Shown here one piece after another: positions 21,796 to 33,507 of a stretch of 64,000 nt of DNA. The notes under the pieces were generated by a model. That model was given only the letters and a program-made list of their open reading frames with translations, was not told where the DNA came from and ran no database searches. Source of the stretch: Adenophora triphylla var. japonica (lineage: Eukaryota; Streptophyta; Magnoliopsida; Asterales; Campanulaceae); assembly GCA_022495995.1 (NCBI GenBank), contig JAFEMH010001307.1, positions 372,001 to 436,000 of the forward strand, written 5' to 3'. The first letter of the stretch is position 1, and every line of letters starts with the position of its first letter. Both the position numbers and the translations under genes were made by a program.

Positions 21796-24608
21796 TTTCA
21801 GCCTTGCCCAGATTTCTAACCCACTTTTGCCTATGTTTTTTTCCTTTTATCAATCTTTCTCATCTTAGGTGCTCATGAAGGAAATCCCAAATGTTTACTA
21901 CATCATTCTAAATCATTTCAACCCAATTTAACCTAGCCTAAACCTAGGTCATTTAACACTTGATTTTCCACCAATTTCACTACCACATTTCAAGATTAAC
22001 CCTCTAAGTTCCACTCAACCCATTTTCTTGTACTCTTACTCAACTCTTATGAACAACAATATCTTTCCAAACATTAATCATTTCCTCATCTCCAAGAAGG
22101 TTTTCCAAAGCATCAAATAACCATTTTAATCACAATACAATACCAAATAGTTTATGAATCATTAAATAGAAGTAAAGATTATGATAACCCCATTCAAGTC
22201 ATTAACCTCTTACTCTCATTTTACCTTCATTCTTCCAACTTAGGCCCCCATCTAATAACTAAAATCAAGTAAACATTAAATAATCCATTTTACACAAATA
22301 ACATCATTTAAAATTTCCAAATTCCTTTTCTTTCATCAAAGCATTCATTAGCACATAAAATGGCAATATTTAGAAGGAAGTCATAATAACTTACTTAGCA
22401 ATTATGAAGTGGATTAAGTATCTTCTTAGCTCAATGTGCTACCCTCTTCATACCGAACACGAAAGTACAATTAAATCTTCAAATGGAGAAGAATTGAATT
22501 TAATAGAATTTTTGGAAGGAATTTAGGGAGAGGGAGTTTTCATGGAAAATTGGAAGAAGGAAGAATAAAGAAGATGAAGGAGAGAGAGAGAATGATGAGG
22601 TGAAGTGAGGGGATGGAGGAAGTATGGAAGGGGGTAAGGGGCTTTTGACTTTTAAGGGAAAAAGGGGTGAGGAAATTAAGGGGAGGAATGGCCCCCCTAC
22701 CATTAACCTCCTTCTTACTTTCTTTTTCTATTTTATATTTCTCCTACCCAAAGAAAATAACTATCCACATTTTATTTATTTTATCTATTCCTATTATTAT
22801 ACTTCTCCCAAGATGCTTTATTTAATTTCCCAATTATCTCATCCTAATATAAAAAATCAAATATAAAAAATGAACACATAATATTAATAATAATATTAAA
22901 AGCATATAATATAATACTAAAATTGTGCCTAGGGTTAGGGTCGTTACACTCACTCCCCCTTAAAGAAAATTCGTTCCGAATTTTAAACCTGATTACCTTA
23001 ATGATCAATAACAAAGGCTACTTCCCCAAGCATTTCAAATTACAACCTTCAAATAGTTTCCTTAATGTCATGATTCTTCTATACATTCTCACAACCCAAA
23101 TATTCTAGAATTTAATTTCGAAATTGTAATTCTAATAACTCTTCAACGTTTTCCCCACATAGGTCAAATCCGCCTAAACATCATTAATTGAAGAACTCCA
23201 TTCACACGAAGGATCATACAAATAAATTTTCCATATCACATTTTATACAGTACCCCTTCAATGCTAAATCAAAACTGCTATTATACTCAACTCCGCTAAG
23301 ATTAATAGAACATTTCAAGTTGAAAAGAAATCTATACCTCCACACACCATCTATTCTTCAAGAGTTTGGATAGTCTTCTAATCTCTTCCTTTTAAGTAAC
23401 TAAATCCTCCAACTCTTAGGATCGGTAACAGATTCCACAAGAGAGCTTCAAAAAGGTAAGGTTCTCACATAAAACAATTACGGCCCACTCTCGAGTAGAG
23501 GGTAAGAAAATTACTGTTTATCTAAGCCAACTTCCTCGAAGCATACGTTATTACTTTCCCAATTCTCATAATATCACCATCTAATTCTCCTTTAATACGC
23601 ACTTAAAATTTCACAAAGTCCTCACATCCATTAAGTAAGATAAGGATCAGATCTATAGCCAATCCATTCTCCATCTCTATCAATATAATTCATACTTATT
23701 ACATCCTACACCATTTATACATCCATTAGAGTTAACTAAGCAACGATTGTTCAATTCTCAAGAACTCCTTAAAATTTCTTCGATAATACTTGCCAACCCA
23801 AAGATCACGGACTCAATCCTGGTAATATCCATGGTAACCTTCAAACTCAAGACTATATAACCCAAAATATAAAATCCTTGCGAGCCCACTCACATTTGCT
23901 AAACTTCTCAAACGATGAATTTCTACTAAAGGTAAATAACAAAACTCACACATTATCTTTATGATCCTCTCGTAACGTTAAATACCCAAGGAGCTCATCA
24001 ATCATAACTACCATAAAGCCGTCAAGATAAAGATTAAAATTTCGATTATCATACTTAGAATCAATACATGAGATACTTTGACGGAAACACATTTACCATC
24101 TACTCACAACTAGCACATAAACTCTTTGAAAAGACTCCTTGTGCAAGTCTACACATACCAAATATCCTTCACACTTTTAACCAAAACTTTCTGTCTTTAA
24201 TGCTTACATAACAAGAGTACCATATAAGGGTTTGTTTATATTAACTACCAATATAATCAATTTAGGTCTAGAAAAGGAGACTCACTTCTTATGATAGTCT
24301 ACCAATGCACAACAACTACTTAACCCTCCAGGTCAAGTATATCTCATAATTACAAATCGGTAATCATACCAAATCAACTGGCAATATATGCTCAGCCATG
24401 ACCACATCACTATCGGGGTAAATCAAGGGAGATTCAAGGTATCCTCTCATCAGAGCAGAATCCTCTAACAATAAGACAATATCTCAAACAATGTATGCCA
24501 CATAGAAGCAAAATACTATGCCACACGTAATGATATGAAACAGGATCTATAAAATATGACCCCTAACTTCTGAGACAGGGAATTTACCTCTAGTGACCTC
24601 TGAGGAAT

Positions 24609-25696
24609 CTATCTCTCCTGGACCCGAAACACACACTCGATCACAGACCTTCTCTTTCGGTTCCCCTTCGTTATCTCTTTTGGTACCACCTCTTTGTCGT
24701 CCACCCGGTTGACCACTGCTTGAAGCTCGTCCCATTGAAACTTTGGACAATTTCTCCTAAAGTGTCCCATTTCTCCACACTTAATACACCTACCTTGCTT
24801 ACTCCAACAATGATCTTCGGTATGTCCAATCTTCTTACAAAATTTACAAATCATCCCATACTGTTTGGATATTGACCTAGACGAGGAAGCTACAACAAGT
24901 TCCCCTCTCACACTTCCTGAAGTTAAAGCCCTTGGCTGTCCTCTAATGATTTTGGATCCTTGTCCTAGATACTTTGGCTTATTTCCAATCCCACCTTCCG
25001 ATTTTCCACTATTTCCTCAATGCTATTCTCGATCTTATAAGCTCTCTCTATGACTGTCTGATAATTGGTGAAGCTATCAATCGCTAATTTCTTCCTAAAC
25101 TCAATCCTCAAACCTTTTATAAACCTATGAACTCTTCTCGCTTCATGCGGTACCAAATGAGGGCAACACTTAGCTAATTCCTCAAACCTGACTGAATACT
25201 GATTCACTGTCATGTCCCCTTGTTCTAGTCCTAAGAATTCGATCTCTTTCTTGTCTCTTGTAACCATCGAAATGAAATAATCCTCGAACTGTTTGGTGAA
25301 ATCATCCCAAGTCTGGGGCGTATGATCCCGCTCCCAATTTCCTTTCAGAATCTGCCACCACTGATCAGCTGGACCTTCAAGCTTGAAAACGGCATACCTA
25401 ACTTTCTCTTCGTTGGGACTTTCTATAACCTCAAAAATCCTATTCATTTCGGCTAACCATTTTTCTGCCTTTAACGGATCCGGATCTCCGTTAAAGCTCG
25501 GTGGGTTCATCTTCACAAGTCTTTCCAATCCATCACCTTTACATTCCTCAGGTTGATTCGGAACTGGTCCTCTAGTCTCCATATTATGTACAAACATCCT
25601 GAATAACTTCATCATCTTTTCATTCTGAATTCCACCTATACCCATATCTCCTTCAATTTCTAGAACTTTTCGTTGATCATCATTGCTTTCGGCCAT
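24609..25696 (-). pseudogene. Ty3 gag (capsid and nucleocapsid), one frameshift
   Basis: The likely start is the ATG at 25694-25696 (MAESNDDQRK). The capsid part has PPSFNGDPDPLKAEKWL, LEGPADQWW and VNQYSVRFEELAKCCP, typical of the plant retrotransposon gag domain (PF03732). A frameshift near 24985 separates it from the nucleocapsid segment, which has two CCHC knuckles, CKFCKKIGHTEDHC and CIKCGEMGHFRRNC. It would form the cytoplasmic particle that packages element RNA. It follows the primer-binding site by about 90 bp. Confidence 0.85.
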
Positions 25697-25780
25697 TGGA
25701 ACCAACTCCTGCATTAAACACTCGACGTTAATTACCACACATTCCCCCTTAGTTTAGACATCTACCCTTGACCTCTAAAC

Positions 25781-25795
25781 TAAGCTCTGATACCA
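25781..25795 (-). other. Primer-binding site for initiator Met tRNA
   Basis: The minus strand reads TGGTATCAGAGCTTA two bases after the 5' LTR end. TGGTATCAGAGC is complementary to the 3' end of plant initiator methionine tRNA. Confidence 0.85.
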
Positions 25796-25797
25796 AC

Positions 25798-28639
25798 TGT
25801 GAGCACCCCAACCCGGGACCTAACGCGTGTCCCGAGCTTGAGAAGCTCAACTAAGAAAACCCATCTTATATTTTTAAAACTTTTATTTGCCTTTACAAGA
25901 AAACCAATTCTAAATTTTCCCATAAACAAAATCAAATAATAATATCTCCACTTGGAGGAATTTAAACAAATACTTTAATAACCATACGTGATTAATTACA
26001 TTGAAAATCCTAATTAACATTGTTTGACAAAAGAGTTTTCCCTACAACTTATAAAAGAGTAATACTTAAATATGTTCCCAACAACCCTTTCATATACCTA
26101 TCCTGATAAGTCCCAAAAGCAAGAGTCCAACTCTTTCCCCGACCTCACTGGTTCAGGTCACCTGTCTCAGCACAATCTAAAGCAGTAAAAGGGAAGGGGT
26201 GAGAATAAATCTCAATAAGCTATTATGAATGCAGCAAGATGCCAAACAAGATGCAACACATAGCATGGTAGCACGTAACACATTATGAAAGCGGTAAACA
26301 CCTTACGTTACCTCATTTTACCTTTCCCGTCTGAACAATAAGTCGTACAACGTGGGAGTAAAACTCCACTCTTTGGTGAATTGCCCCCATGCACATTCAC
26401 CGCCTATAGGTCTCATACCCCAGAGATCCATATAAGAAAACAGGATACATATATGACCCCTAATTTAGAGTATCATATACTATCAGCGCTCTTTGTAAAG
26501 CTTGGCTTCATACGGAGCATTTCACCGGTACACCAAATCGCGGCATAACCGTAAGGGCTTTTTCTTGCTCAATACGGTAGCTTGCACATCCCGCACTGTG
26601 GCCACGAGGGCGGAGTCGCAGTATAATGAACCTTCAATCACTTATAGAACAAATCAATAATTGATTGAATTCCATTATACCCCCTTATCACATATACACG
26701 TTCAAGCACATGATAGATACTTGAAATAAATCCACAAAAAGGGATAATAATATAACAACATGGTAATGTATACTCATGCTAATCCATACCATAGTGCAAC
26801 CACCATTTAATACACTATGCATAATACCATCAATGAATATGAATTCAATTAAGGTAACAATATAACCACATAATCCACACCGGGATACAATATAATCAAC
26901 ATGCCAAATAATCCACAATTGGGATACAATATATCAATATGCCAAATAATCCACAATTGGGATACAATATATCAATATGCCAAATAATCCACACTGCCAT
27001 ACAACTGACGATGTAACACATATATATTTCTAACCAACACAATAATGTGATTATAGTCTCTACACTGTTCAACTAATCACCAAGGTATGAGAGCACATAA
27101 GGCCACCCTGAACCATAAACCATTATTACGAAGTCATTACTCATCCTTGAATAATATTCATAACGGTCTGAAGACCTACTTCCAACAATTCCATTTTGAT
27201 CAAATAAGACATTATGGCCTAGCCAAGGTATTCTACTTTAACTTAGGTTAAAAAGGATTAATTCATATCCGGGTTGTACTAGGTTCTACTAATTTATAAT
27301 GGTTGGGATTCAAGCCACGAGGTTATTGGTAAAAATCAGCAAGAAGGGAAACTGAGGAAATTCTGGTGACATGGGCGATCGCCCAAGTCACTATGGGCGA
27401 CCGCCCAAGAGGGTCTACTAAGGTTTACACTTTCTGCTGGCATGGGCGGCCGCTCAAGCCCAACATGGGCGACCTCCCAAGTCCCTTTTCAGCCTTGCCC
27501 AGATTTCTAACCCACTTTTGCCTATGTTCTTTTCCTTTTATCAATCTTTCTCATCTTAGGTGCTCATGAAGGAAATCCCAAATGTTTACTACATCATTCT
27601 AAATCATTTCAACCCAATTTAACCTAGCCTAAACCTAGGTCATTTAACACTTGATTTTCCACCAATTTCACTACCACATTTCAAGATTAACCCTCTAAGT
27701 TCCACTCAACCCATTTTCTTGTACTCTTACTCAACTCTTATGAACAACAATATCTTTCCAAACATTAATCATTTCCTCATCTCCAAGAAGGTTTTCCAAA
27801 GCATCAAATAACCATTTTAATCACAATACAATACCAAATAGTTTATGAATCATTAAATAGAAGTAAAGATTATGATAACCCCATTCAAGTCATTAACCTC
27901 TTACTCTCATTTTACCTTCATTCTTCCAATTTAGGCCCCCATCTAATAACTAAAATCAAGTAAACATTAAATAATCCATTTTACACAAATAACATCATTT
28001 AAAATTTCCAAATTCCTTTTCTTTCATCAAAGCATTCATTAGCACATAAAATGGCAATATTTAGAAGGAAGTCATAATAACTTACTTAGCAATTATGAAG
28101 TGGCTTAAGTATCTTCTTAGCTCAATGTGCTCCCCTCTTCATACCGAACACGAAAGTACAATTAAATCTTCAAATGGAGAAGAATTGAATTTAATAGAAT
28201 TTTTGGAAGGAATTTAGGGAGAGGGAGTTTCCATGAAAAATTGGAAGAAGGAAGAATGAAGAAGATGAAGGAGAGAGAGAGAATGATGAGGTGAAGTGAG
28301 GGGATGGAGGAAGTATGGAAGGGGGTAAGGGGCTTTTGACTTTTAAGGGAAAAAGGGGTGAGTAAATTAAGGGGAGGAATGGCCCCCCTACCATTAACCT
28401 CCTTCTTACTTTCTTTTTCTATTTTATATTTCTCCTACCCAAAGAAAATAACTACCCACATTTTATTTATTTTATCCATTTCTATTATTATACTTCTCCC
28501 AAGATGCTTTATTTAATTTCCCAATTATCTCATCCTAATATAAGAAATCAAATATAAAAAATGAACACATAATATTAATAATAATATTAAAAGCATATAA
28601 TATAATACTAAAATTGTGCCTAGGGTTAGGGTCGTTACA
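25798..28639 (-). repeat. LTR (right copy, 5' of gag) of the same element
   Basis: 2842 bp, nearly identical to 20105-22948 with scattered substitutions and small indels (for example around 26480-26620). It lies upstream of the primer-binding site and gag in minus orientation. Unusually it is also preceded by a purine tract and pol remnant (28640-29700). Confidence 0.85.
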
Positions 28640-29700
28640 CTCACTCCCCCTTAAAGAAAATTCGTCTCGAATTTTAAACCTGATTACCTTAATGATCAAT
28701 AACAAAGGCTACTTTCCCAAGCATTTCAAATTACAACCTTCAAATAGTTTCCTTAATGTCATGATTCTTCTATACATTCTCACAACCCAAATATTCTAGA
28801 ATTTAATCCCGAAATTGTAATTCTAATAACTCTTCAACGTTTTCCCCACATAGGTCAAATCCGCCTAAACATCATTAATTGAAGAACTCCATTCACACGA
28901 AGGATCATACAAATAAATTTTCCATATCACATTTTATACAGTACCCCTTCAATGCTAAATCAAAACTGCTATTATACTCAACTCCGCTAAGATTAATAGA
29001 ACATTTCAAGTTGAAAAGAAATCTATACCTCCACACACCATCTATTCTTCAAGAGTTTGGATAGTCTTCTAATCTCTTCCTTTTAAGTAACTAAATCCTC
29101 CAACTCTTAGGATCGGTAACAGATTCCACAAGAGAGCTTCAAAAAGGTAAGGTTCTCACATAAAACAATTACAGCCACTCTCGAGTAGAGGGTAAGAAAA
29201 TTCTGGTTTATCTAAGCCAACTTCCTCGAAGCATACGTTATTACTTTCCCAATTCTCATAATATCACCATCTAATTCTCCTTTAATACGCACTTAAAATT
29301 TCACAAAGTCCTCACATCCATTAAGTAAGATAAGGATCGGATCTATAGCCAATCCATTCTCCATCTCTATCAATATAATTCATACTTATTACATCCTACA
29401 CCATTTATACATCCATTAGAGTTAACTAAGCAACGATTGTTCAATTCTCAAGAACTCCTTAAAATTTCTTCGATAATACTTGCCAACCCAAAGATCACAG
29501 ACTCAATCCTGGTAATATCCATGGTAACCTTCAAACTCAAGACTATATAACCCAAAATATAAAATTCTTGCGAGCCCACTCACATTTGCTAAACTTCTCA
29601 AACGATGAATTTCTACTAAAGGTAAATAACAAAACTCACACATTATCTTTATGATCCTCTCGTAACGTTAAATACCCAAGGAGCTCATCAATCATAACTA
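28640..29700 (-). mobile_element. Second partial internal region upstream of the LTR
   Basis: This sequence is a near-identical copy of 22949-24010, including the purine tract and mutated pol remnant. Identity ends abruptly after ATCATAACTA at 29700, where unrelated AT-rich DNA starts. The order pol remnant, LTR, gag, pol remnant, LTR shows a tandem dimer produced by recombination, with the outermost part lost. Confidence 0.8.
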
Positions 29701-29960
29701 TAATGATCCTCAATTTGGAAAATGTATTTATAATTTCGGATTATAATGATCCTTAATTTTGAATTTAAAATTAACACTTTAAAAATATGTTGAATTATCT
29801 ATTACCTATTAAAATAAAGATAATCAATTAAGGTAAAAAATGGAATTATCCTAAAAGGTATGAATTAGGCTTTTATTTTTATTTTATTTTTTATTTTCGT
29901 TGATTACATTAAATAATGGCTTACCATTTAAAAATCAATTTTTGGAAAATCAATTCTATA
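29701..29960. other. AT-rich intergenic DNA
   Basis: A short direct repeat (TAATGATCCTCAATTT and TAATGATCCTTAATTT) is the only pattern seen. Confidence 0.5.
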
Positions 29961-30226
29961 CTCCCTCCGTCCCATAAAACATTACCCTTTTGCTATTTTG
30001 GGCGTCCCTCTTTAAAGTCCCACTTTCCTAAAAAGGAAACCTTAAATCACTATTCTCTCCACTCATTCTCTCTCCTACATTATTTTAATACTCACAACAC
30101 CATTATAATTTACTATTCTCTCCACTCATTCTCTCTCCTCCCACTCACAACACCTACTTTAATAACATTATTCCTTATTTTCCGTTCTCAATAGTAAACG
30201 TGTAATGTTCTATGGGACGGAGGGAG
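29961..30226. mobile_element. Stowaway MITE
   Basis: Ends CTCCCTCCGTCCCATA and its complement, TA on both sides, 266 bp. Related to the element at 62030-62286. Confidence 0.88.
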
Positions 30227-30891
30227 TATTTCTTATTTTCGGTTATTAGTATTTGAAAAAATTTCAAATTTTAAAAATCTAATCAAATCTTTAGATTAGG
30301 TAATTCAAAATGGTTTAAATTTTAAATTGATCGATTCAGTTATAAAAGGTAATTTTAAACTGAATAAGATTTTTGGAGTTTTTTCAAATAAATAATTCCT
30401 AAAATAAACTTTTTATTAGGAGTTTATTTGGAAAATGATTTGAATTTAAATTGATAGATTACATTATCCGAAATCAAAGGAATTAGGCTTTTAATTTCTT
30501 TTTTTTTTTAATTTTAGGTGTTGGAAAAATTAAAGGATGACTAATTGAGAATTGACACGTGGCTTTCCACGTCATAATGCCACGTGGCGCAGTGTGAAGC
30601 CTTGAAATTCTTCTGCTTTCATATAGTATATAGATAAATGTCAATTTTTTTTAATTTACTTTGATTAAGAAATAATTATTTTTTTTTGGATATTTATTTA
30701 GTATGAAATGAGTAATATTAATGGTTGAGATCATTGATTGTAACGGAAAACCCTGAATATAACTGTTGAAGCAGGGGGGGGGGGGTTAACCATGGTAGCG
30801 GAGTTTTCAGAATGGGATGACAGAATTTTATTATTATTTTGATATTTTAGGGCATAATGATGAAAATACAAAATTATTTTTGTCACACCAC
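30227..30891. other. AT-rich intergenic DNA with an 11-base G run
   Basis: A G run lies near 30773-30785. No gene seen. Confidence 0.5.
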
Positions 30892-31244
30892 TAAACTGTC
30901 AATTCGAAAATACGGGACGGGACGAAATTATGTTGTCTCACGATGGGAACGGGACGAAACGAGACGGGACAAAACGGGAAGAGACTAAAATACTCTGTCT
31001 CATCCCGTCCCATTTGCGGGATGCGAGATCCTGCGGGACAATGCGGGACCCGTTGACTAGGAGGGATAAGCGAACACGAGACGGGATGAAATGGGCGGGA
31101 CCGCACTATGTTGTCCCGCGACGGGAACGGGACCAGATGGGACGGGACGAAATGGGACGGGACTAAAATATTTCGTCCCATCCTGTTCCATTTGTATGAT
31201 CGAACGGGACGTCCCGACAGAACCGTCGCAACTTGACCGCTCTA
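30892..31244. mobile_element. Non-autonomous hAT element, GGGACGGGAC-rich
   Basis: The 353-bp element is flanked by perfect 8-bp duplications CACACCAC (30884-30891 and 31245-31252), typical of hAT transposons. Its ends (TAAACTGTCAATT and AACTTGACCGCTCTA) are imperfect inverted repeats. The interior has many GGGACGGGAC motifs and an internal duplication (30915 and 31094 blocks). Confidence 0.8.
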
Positions 31245-31309
31245 CACACCACTATTTTTTGGGGGAGAGGGTGTGGGTATGTACAATGGAATTTTTATGG
31301 TCGGCCTAA

Positions 31310-32642
31310 GACTACCCACAGTGGTTTCATCCCACTCTCCCATTTTATCTAACACTTTTTACACTTTTTCTCATCCACCTAATATTTCATCTACCCATTT
31401 CATTTACCCCCACTCCAATGGCTAACTTAAACTAAATTTCAACTCCCTCCAACTCATCATTCTATACCCCACTACTTTTATTTTATTTCATTTATATTCT
31501 TTATTTTTATGATTAGTAAAATAATAATTATTATTATTTATAATTAAAAAAATATTTCACACTTAATTAAAAAAATATTGCATCAATTTATAGGTAAAAA
31601 AATATAATGATTTTTTTAAAATAAATGCTAAAATGAAGAAGGATAATTGAGAAATGAGTGTTTTTTTTGTGTCCAAATCAAATGAAACTTATATCGATTT
31701 GTAGGGAAAAAAAAATGATGAATTTTGGTGAAAAAAAAAATTAAAAAAAATAATAATTTACTAGGTAATAATTCAGCCCAAATTGAAAGCTAAGTGTTTT
31801 TTTTTTGTGTCCAAATCAAATGAAACTTATATCGATTTGTAGGGAAAAAAAAATGATGAATTTTGGTGAAAAAAAAAATTAAAAAAAAATCAATTTACTA
31901 GGTAATAATTCAGCCCAAATTGAAAGCTAAGTGTTTTTTTGTGTCCAAATCAAATGAAACTTATATCGATTTGTAGGGAAAAAAAAATGATGAATTTTGG
32001 TGAAAAAAATTAAAAAAATAATAATTTACTAGGTAATAATTCAAACCCAAATTGAAAGCTAAGTGTTTTTTTTTTTTGTGTCCAAATCAAATGAAACTTA
32101 TATCGATTTGTAGGGAAAAAAATGATGAATTTTGGTGAAAAAAAAAATTAAAAAAAAAATCAATTTACTAGGTAATAATTCAGCCCAAATTGAAAACTAA
32201 GTGTTTTTTTTTGTGTCCAAATCAAATGAAACTTATATCAATTTGTAGGGAAAAAAAAATGATGAATCTTGGTGAATTTTTTTTTTTATTTTTAAATCAT
32301 TTATTATGAGATAATTGAGTTTAAATAATTGGGTGAAAAAATAAAAAAGGACGGACCAATACCAAGCCAACACGTGGCAAATTCAGAAAAATAAAAAAAA
32401 AAAAAAGCCGTGCGTCACGCGCCAAATGGGAGCGTGAGTCACACGCGCCTAATACACCTCCAATGCCAAGCCGACACGTGTCCATTTTTAAAAAAAAAAA
32501 AAAAAAAAAAAAAAGGTTTCATACGGGATGAAAGTTTTCATCCCGTTAATCCATTCAACCAAGCAGTCGACCTCCATTGCAAGGAAATGGGTAGATGAAA
32601 TGGGATTTCATCTCCCATTTCATCTACCCATTGTGGGTAGTC
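31310..32642. mobile_element. Non-autonomous PIF/Harbinger-type element with an internal tandem array
   Basis: Inverted ends GACTACCCACAGTGG and GACTACCCACAATGG are flanked by TAA on each side (31307-31309 and 32643-32645), the classic Harbinger target. Subterminal repeats of TTTCATCTACCCAT occur near both ends. The middle holds a five-copy array of about 136 bp. No transposase is present, so it depends on another element. Confidence 0.82.
31660..32290. repeat. Five-copy tandem array, unit about 134-138 bp
   Basis: GTCCAAATCAAATGAAAC starts at about 31671, 31809, 31943, 32080 and 32215. Length differences between units come from A and T runs. Confidence 0.9.
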
Positions 32643-32645
32643 TAA

Positions 32646-33417
32646 GTCCAGAACGGGGCTTTATCAGACTACTCACATACCAGGCTAGAGTGATATTGAA
32701 TGGGCTAGCCTTGCAGGCTCGGGCCTAGTTTGGACAACTCCAGGCCTGTGTACTCTATCTCCCTTATTTTACACCACTTTTTTCTGGTTGGGCTTTTTAA
32801 GCTGATTTTGCCGATTGGATTATTTTAAGAACCGATAGATCAAGAAGGTGAGTTTTCAAATGGTAGAGCTTTCGTTTATTTTCGTAAAACGACTTTTAAA
32901 AAATAAATTTGTTTTCTGGTGAAACAAAAGAGGCCTTAATAATAGTGAAAGCTCTCTTATTGAGTCTTGATTTCAGACCCAACTCATTACCAATCCTGAA
33001 GAAAAAAGAAAAGGAAAAATTTCACACGGACCCCCATGTCCATGTCCAGATGCATTTTCATTTAAAGAAACACTATTTCCTTTATATATAAATTTATAGT
33101 ATAAATTAGGGAAGGGCGTGAACAGTTAACAACGATGTCGATAGTAGAAATTAAAAATTTCTTGCCACTATTTTGTCATTTAAAATGCTTAAAAAATTTT
33201 TTTTTAATTAAAAAAAAATTTTAAAAAAAAATTAAAAAAAAATTATGTGGCCTTGGACACGGACATGTACTAGTTTATATATAAAAATGAGTTTTCCTAA
33301 ATCAAATTCCCCGTACCCCCTACTCTCTCTTCTCATTTTTTTATCTCTTCCTTCTCTCTCTAAAACACCACACACACATATTCGCGGTTCTCTCTATCTC
33401 CCGAATCGTCTCTGGCA
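32646..33417. other. Intergenic, nothing firmly recognised
   Basis: Imperfect complementary blocks containing CATGTCCATGTCC (33035) and GGACACGGACATG (33254) suggest a decayed foldback element. A/T runs dominate 33190-33240. Confidence 0.4.
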
Positions 33418-33507
33418 ATGGCGACGACCGCCTCCCACCTCTCTTTGTCTTTTCTCTCACTTGCACCGCCGTACCTCTCAACTCCGACGTCTTTTTCTAT
33501 CTAGATT
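33418..33507 (+). other. Short ORF resembling an orphan transit-peptide exon
   Basis: After a CT-rich stretch like a plant 5' leader, an ATG opens 29 codons (MATTASHLSLSFLSLAPP...) ending at TAG. It is rich in Ser, Thr and Pro like an organelle targeting peptide. No downstream exon is recognisable. It may be a gene fragment or chance. Confidence 0.2.

Larger units (their letters stand above)
20105..22948 (-). repeat. LTR (left copy, the 3' LTR) of a Ty3 chromovirus-type element
   Basis: On the minus strand the LTR starts TGTAACGACCCTAACCC and ends GGGGTGCTCACA, 2844 bp. It is almost identical to 25798-28639. A purine-rich tract (TTAAGGGGGAGTGAG) precedes it, as expected for a 3' LTR. Length and the TGTAACGACCC start fit plant Tekay/Del-type chromoviruses. 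It holds a 38-bp tandem repeat and GC-rich near-palindromes. Confidence 0.85.
22949..25797 (-). mobile_element. Internal region of the Ty3 chromovirus-type element, internally deleted
   Basis: It begins on the minus strand at a primer-binding site, then gag, then a short heavily mutated pol remnant. Around 23850-24010 the minus strand still shows RT-like residues (VVMIDELLGYL, KFSKCEWARKDF) matching the catalytic region of Ty3 RT with many stops. At 2.85 kb it is far shorter than a complete internal region, so much of pol is missing. Confidence 0.75.

Noticed and set aside
24011..24608. Protease domain between gag and pol remnant
   Set aside because: No DSG active-site motif is visible on the minus strand; the stretch is too decayed to call.
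20105..29700. A 3.9-kb LTR or a plain segmental duplication
   Set aside because: The duplicated block contains a purine tract and pol remnant beyond TGTAACGACCC. The true LTR is 2.84 kb, with a primer-binding site at 25781-25795.
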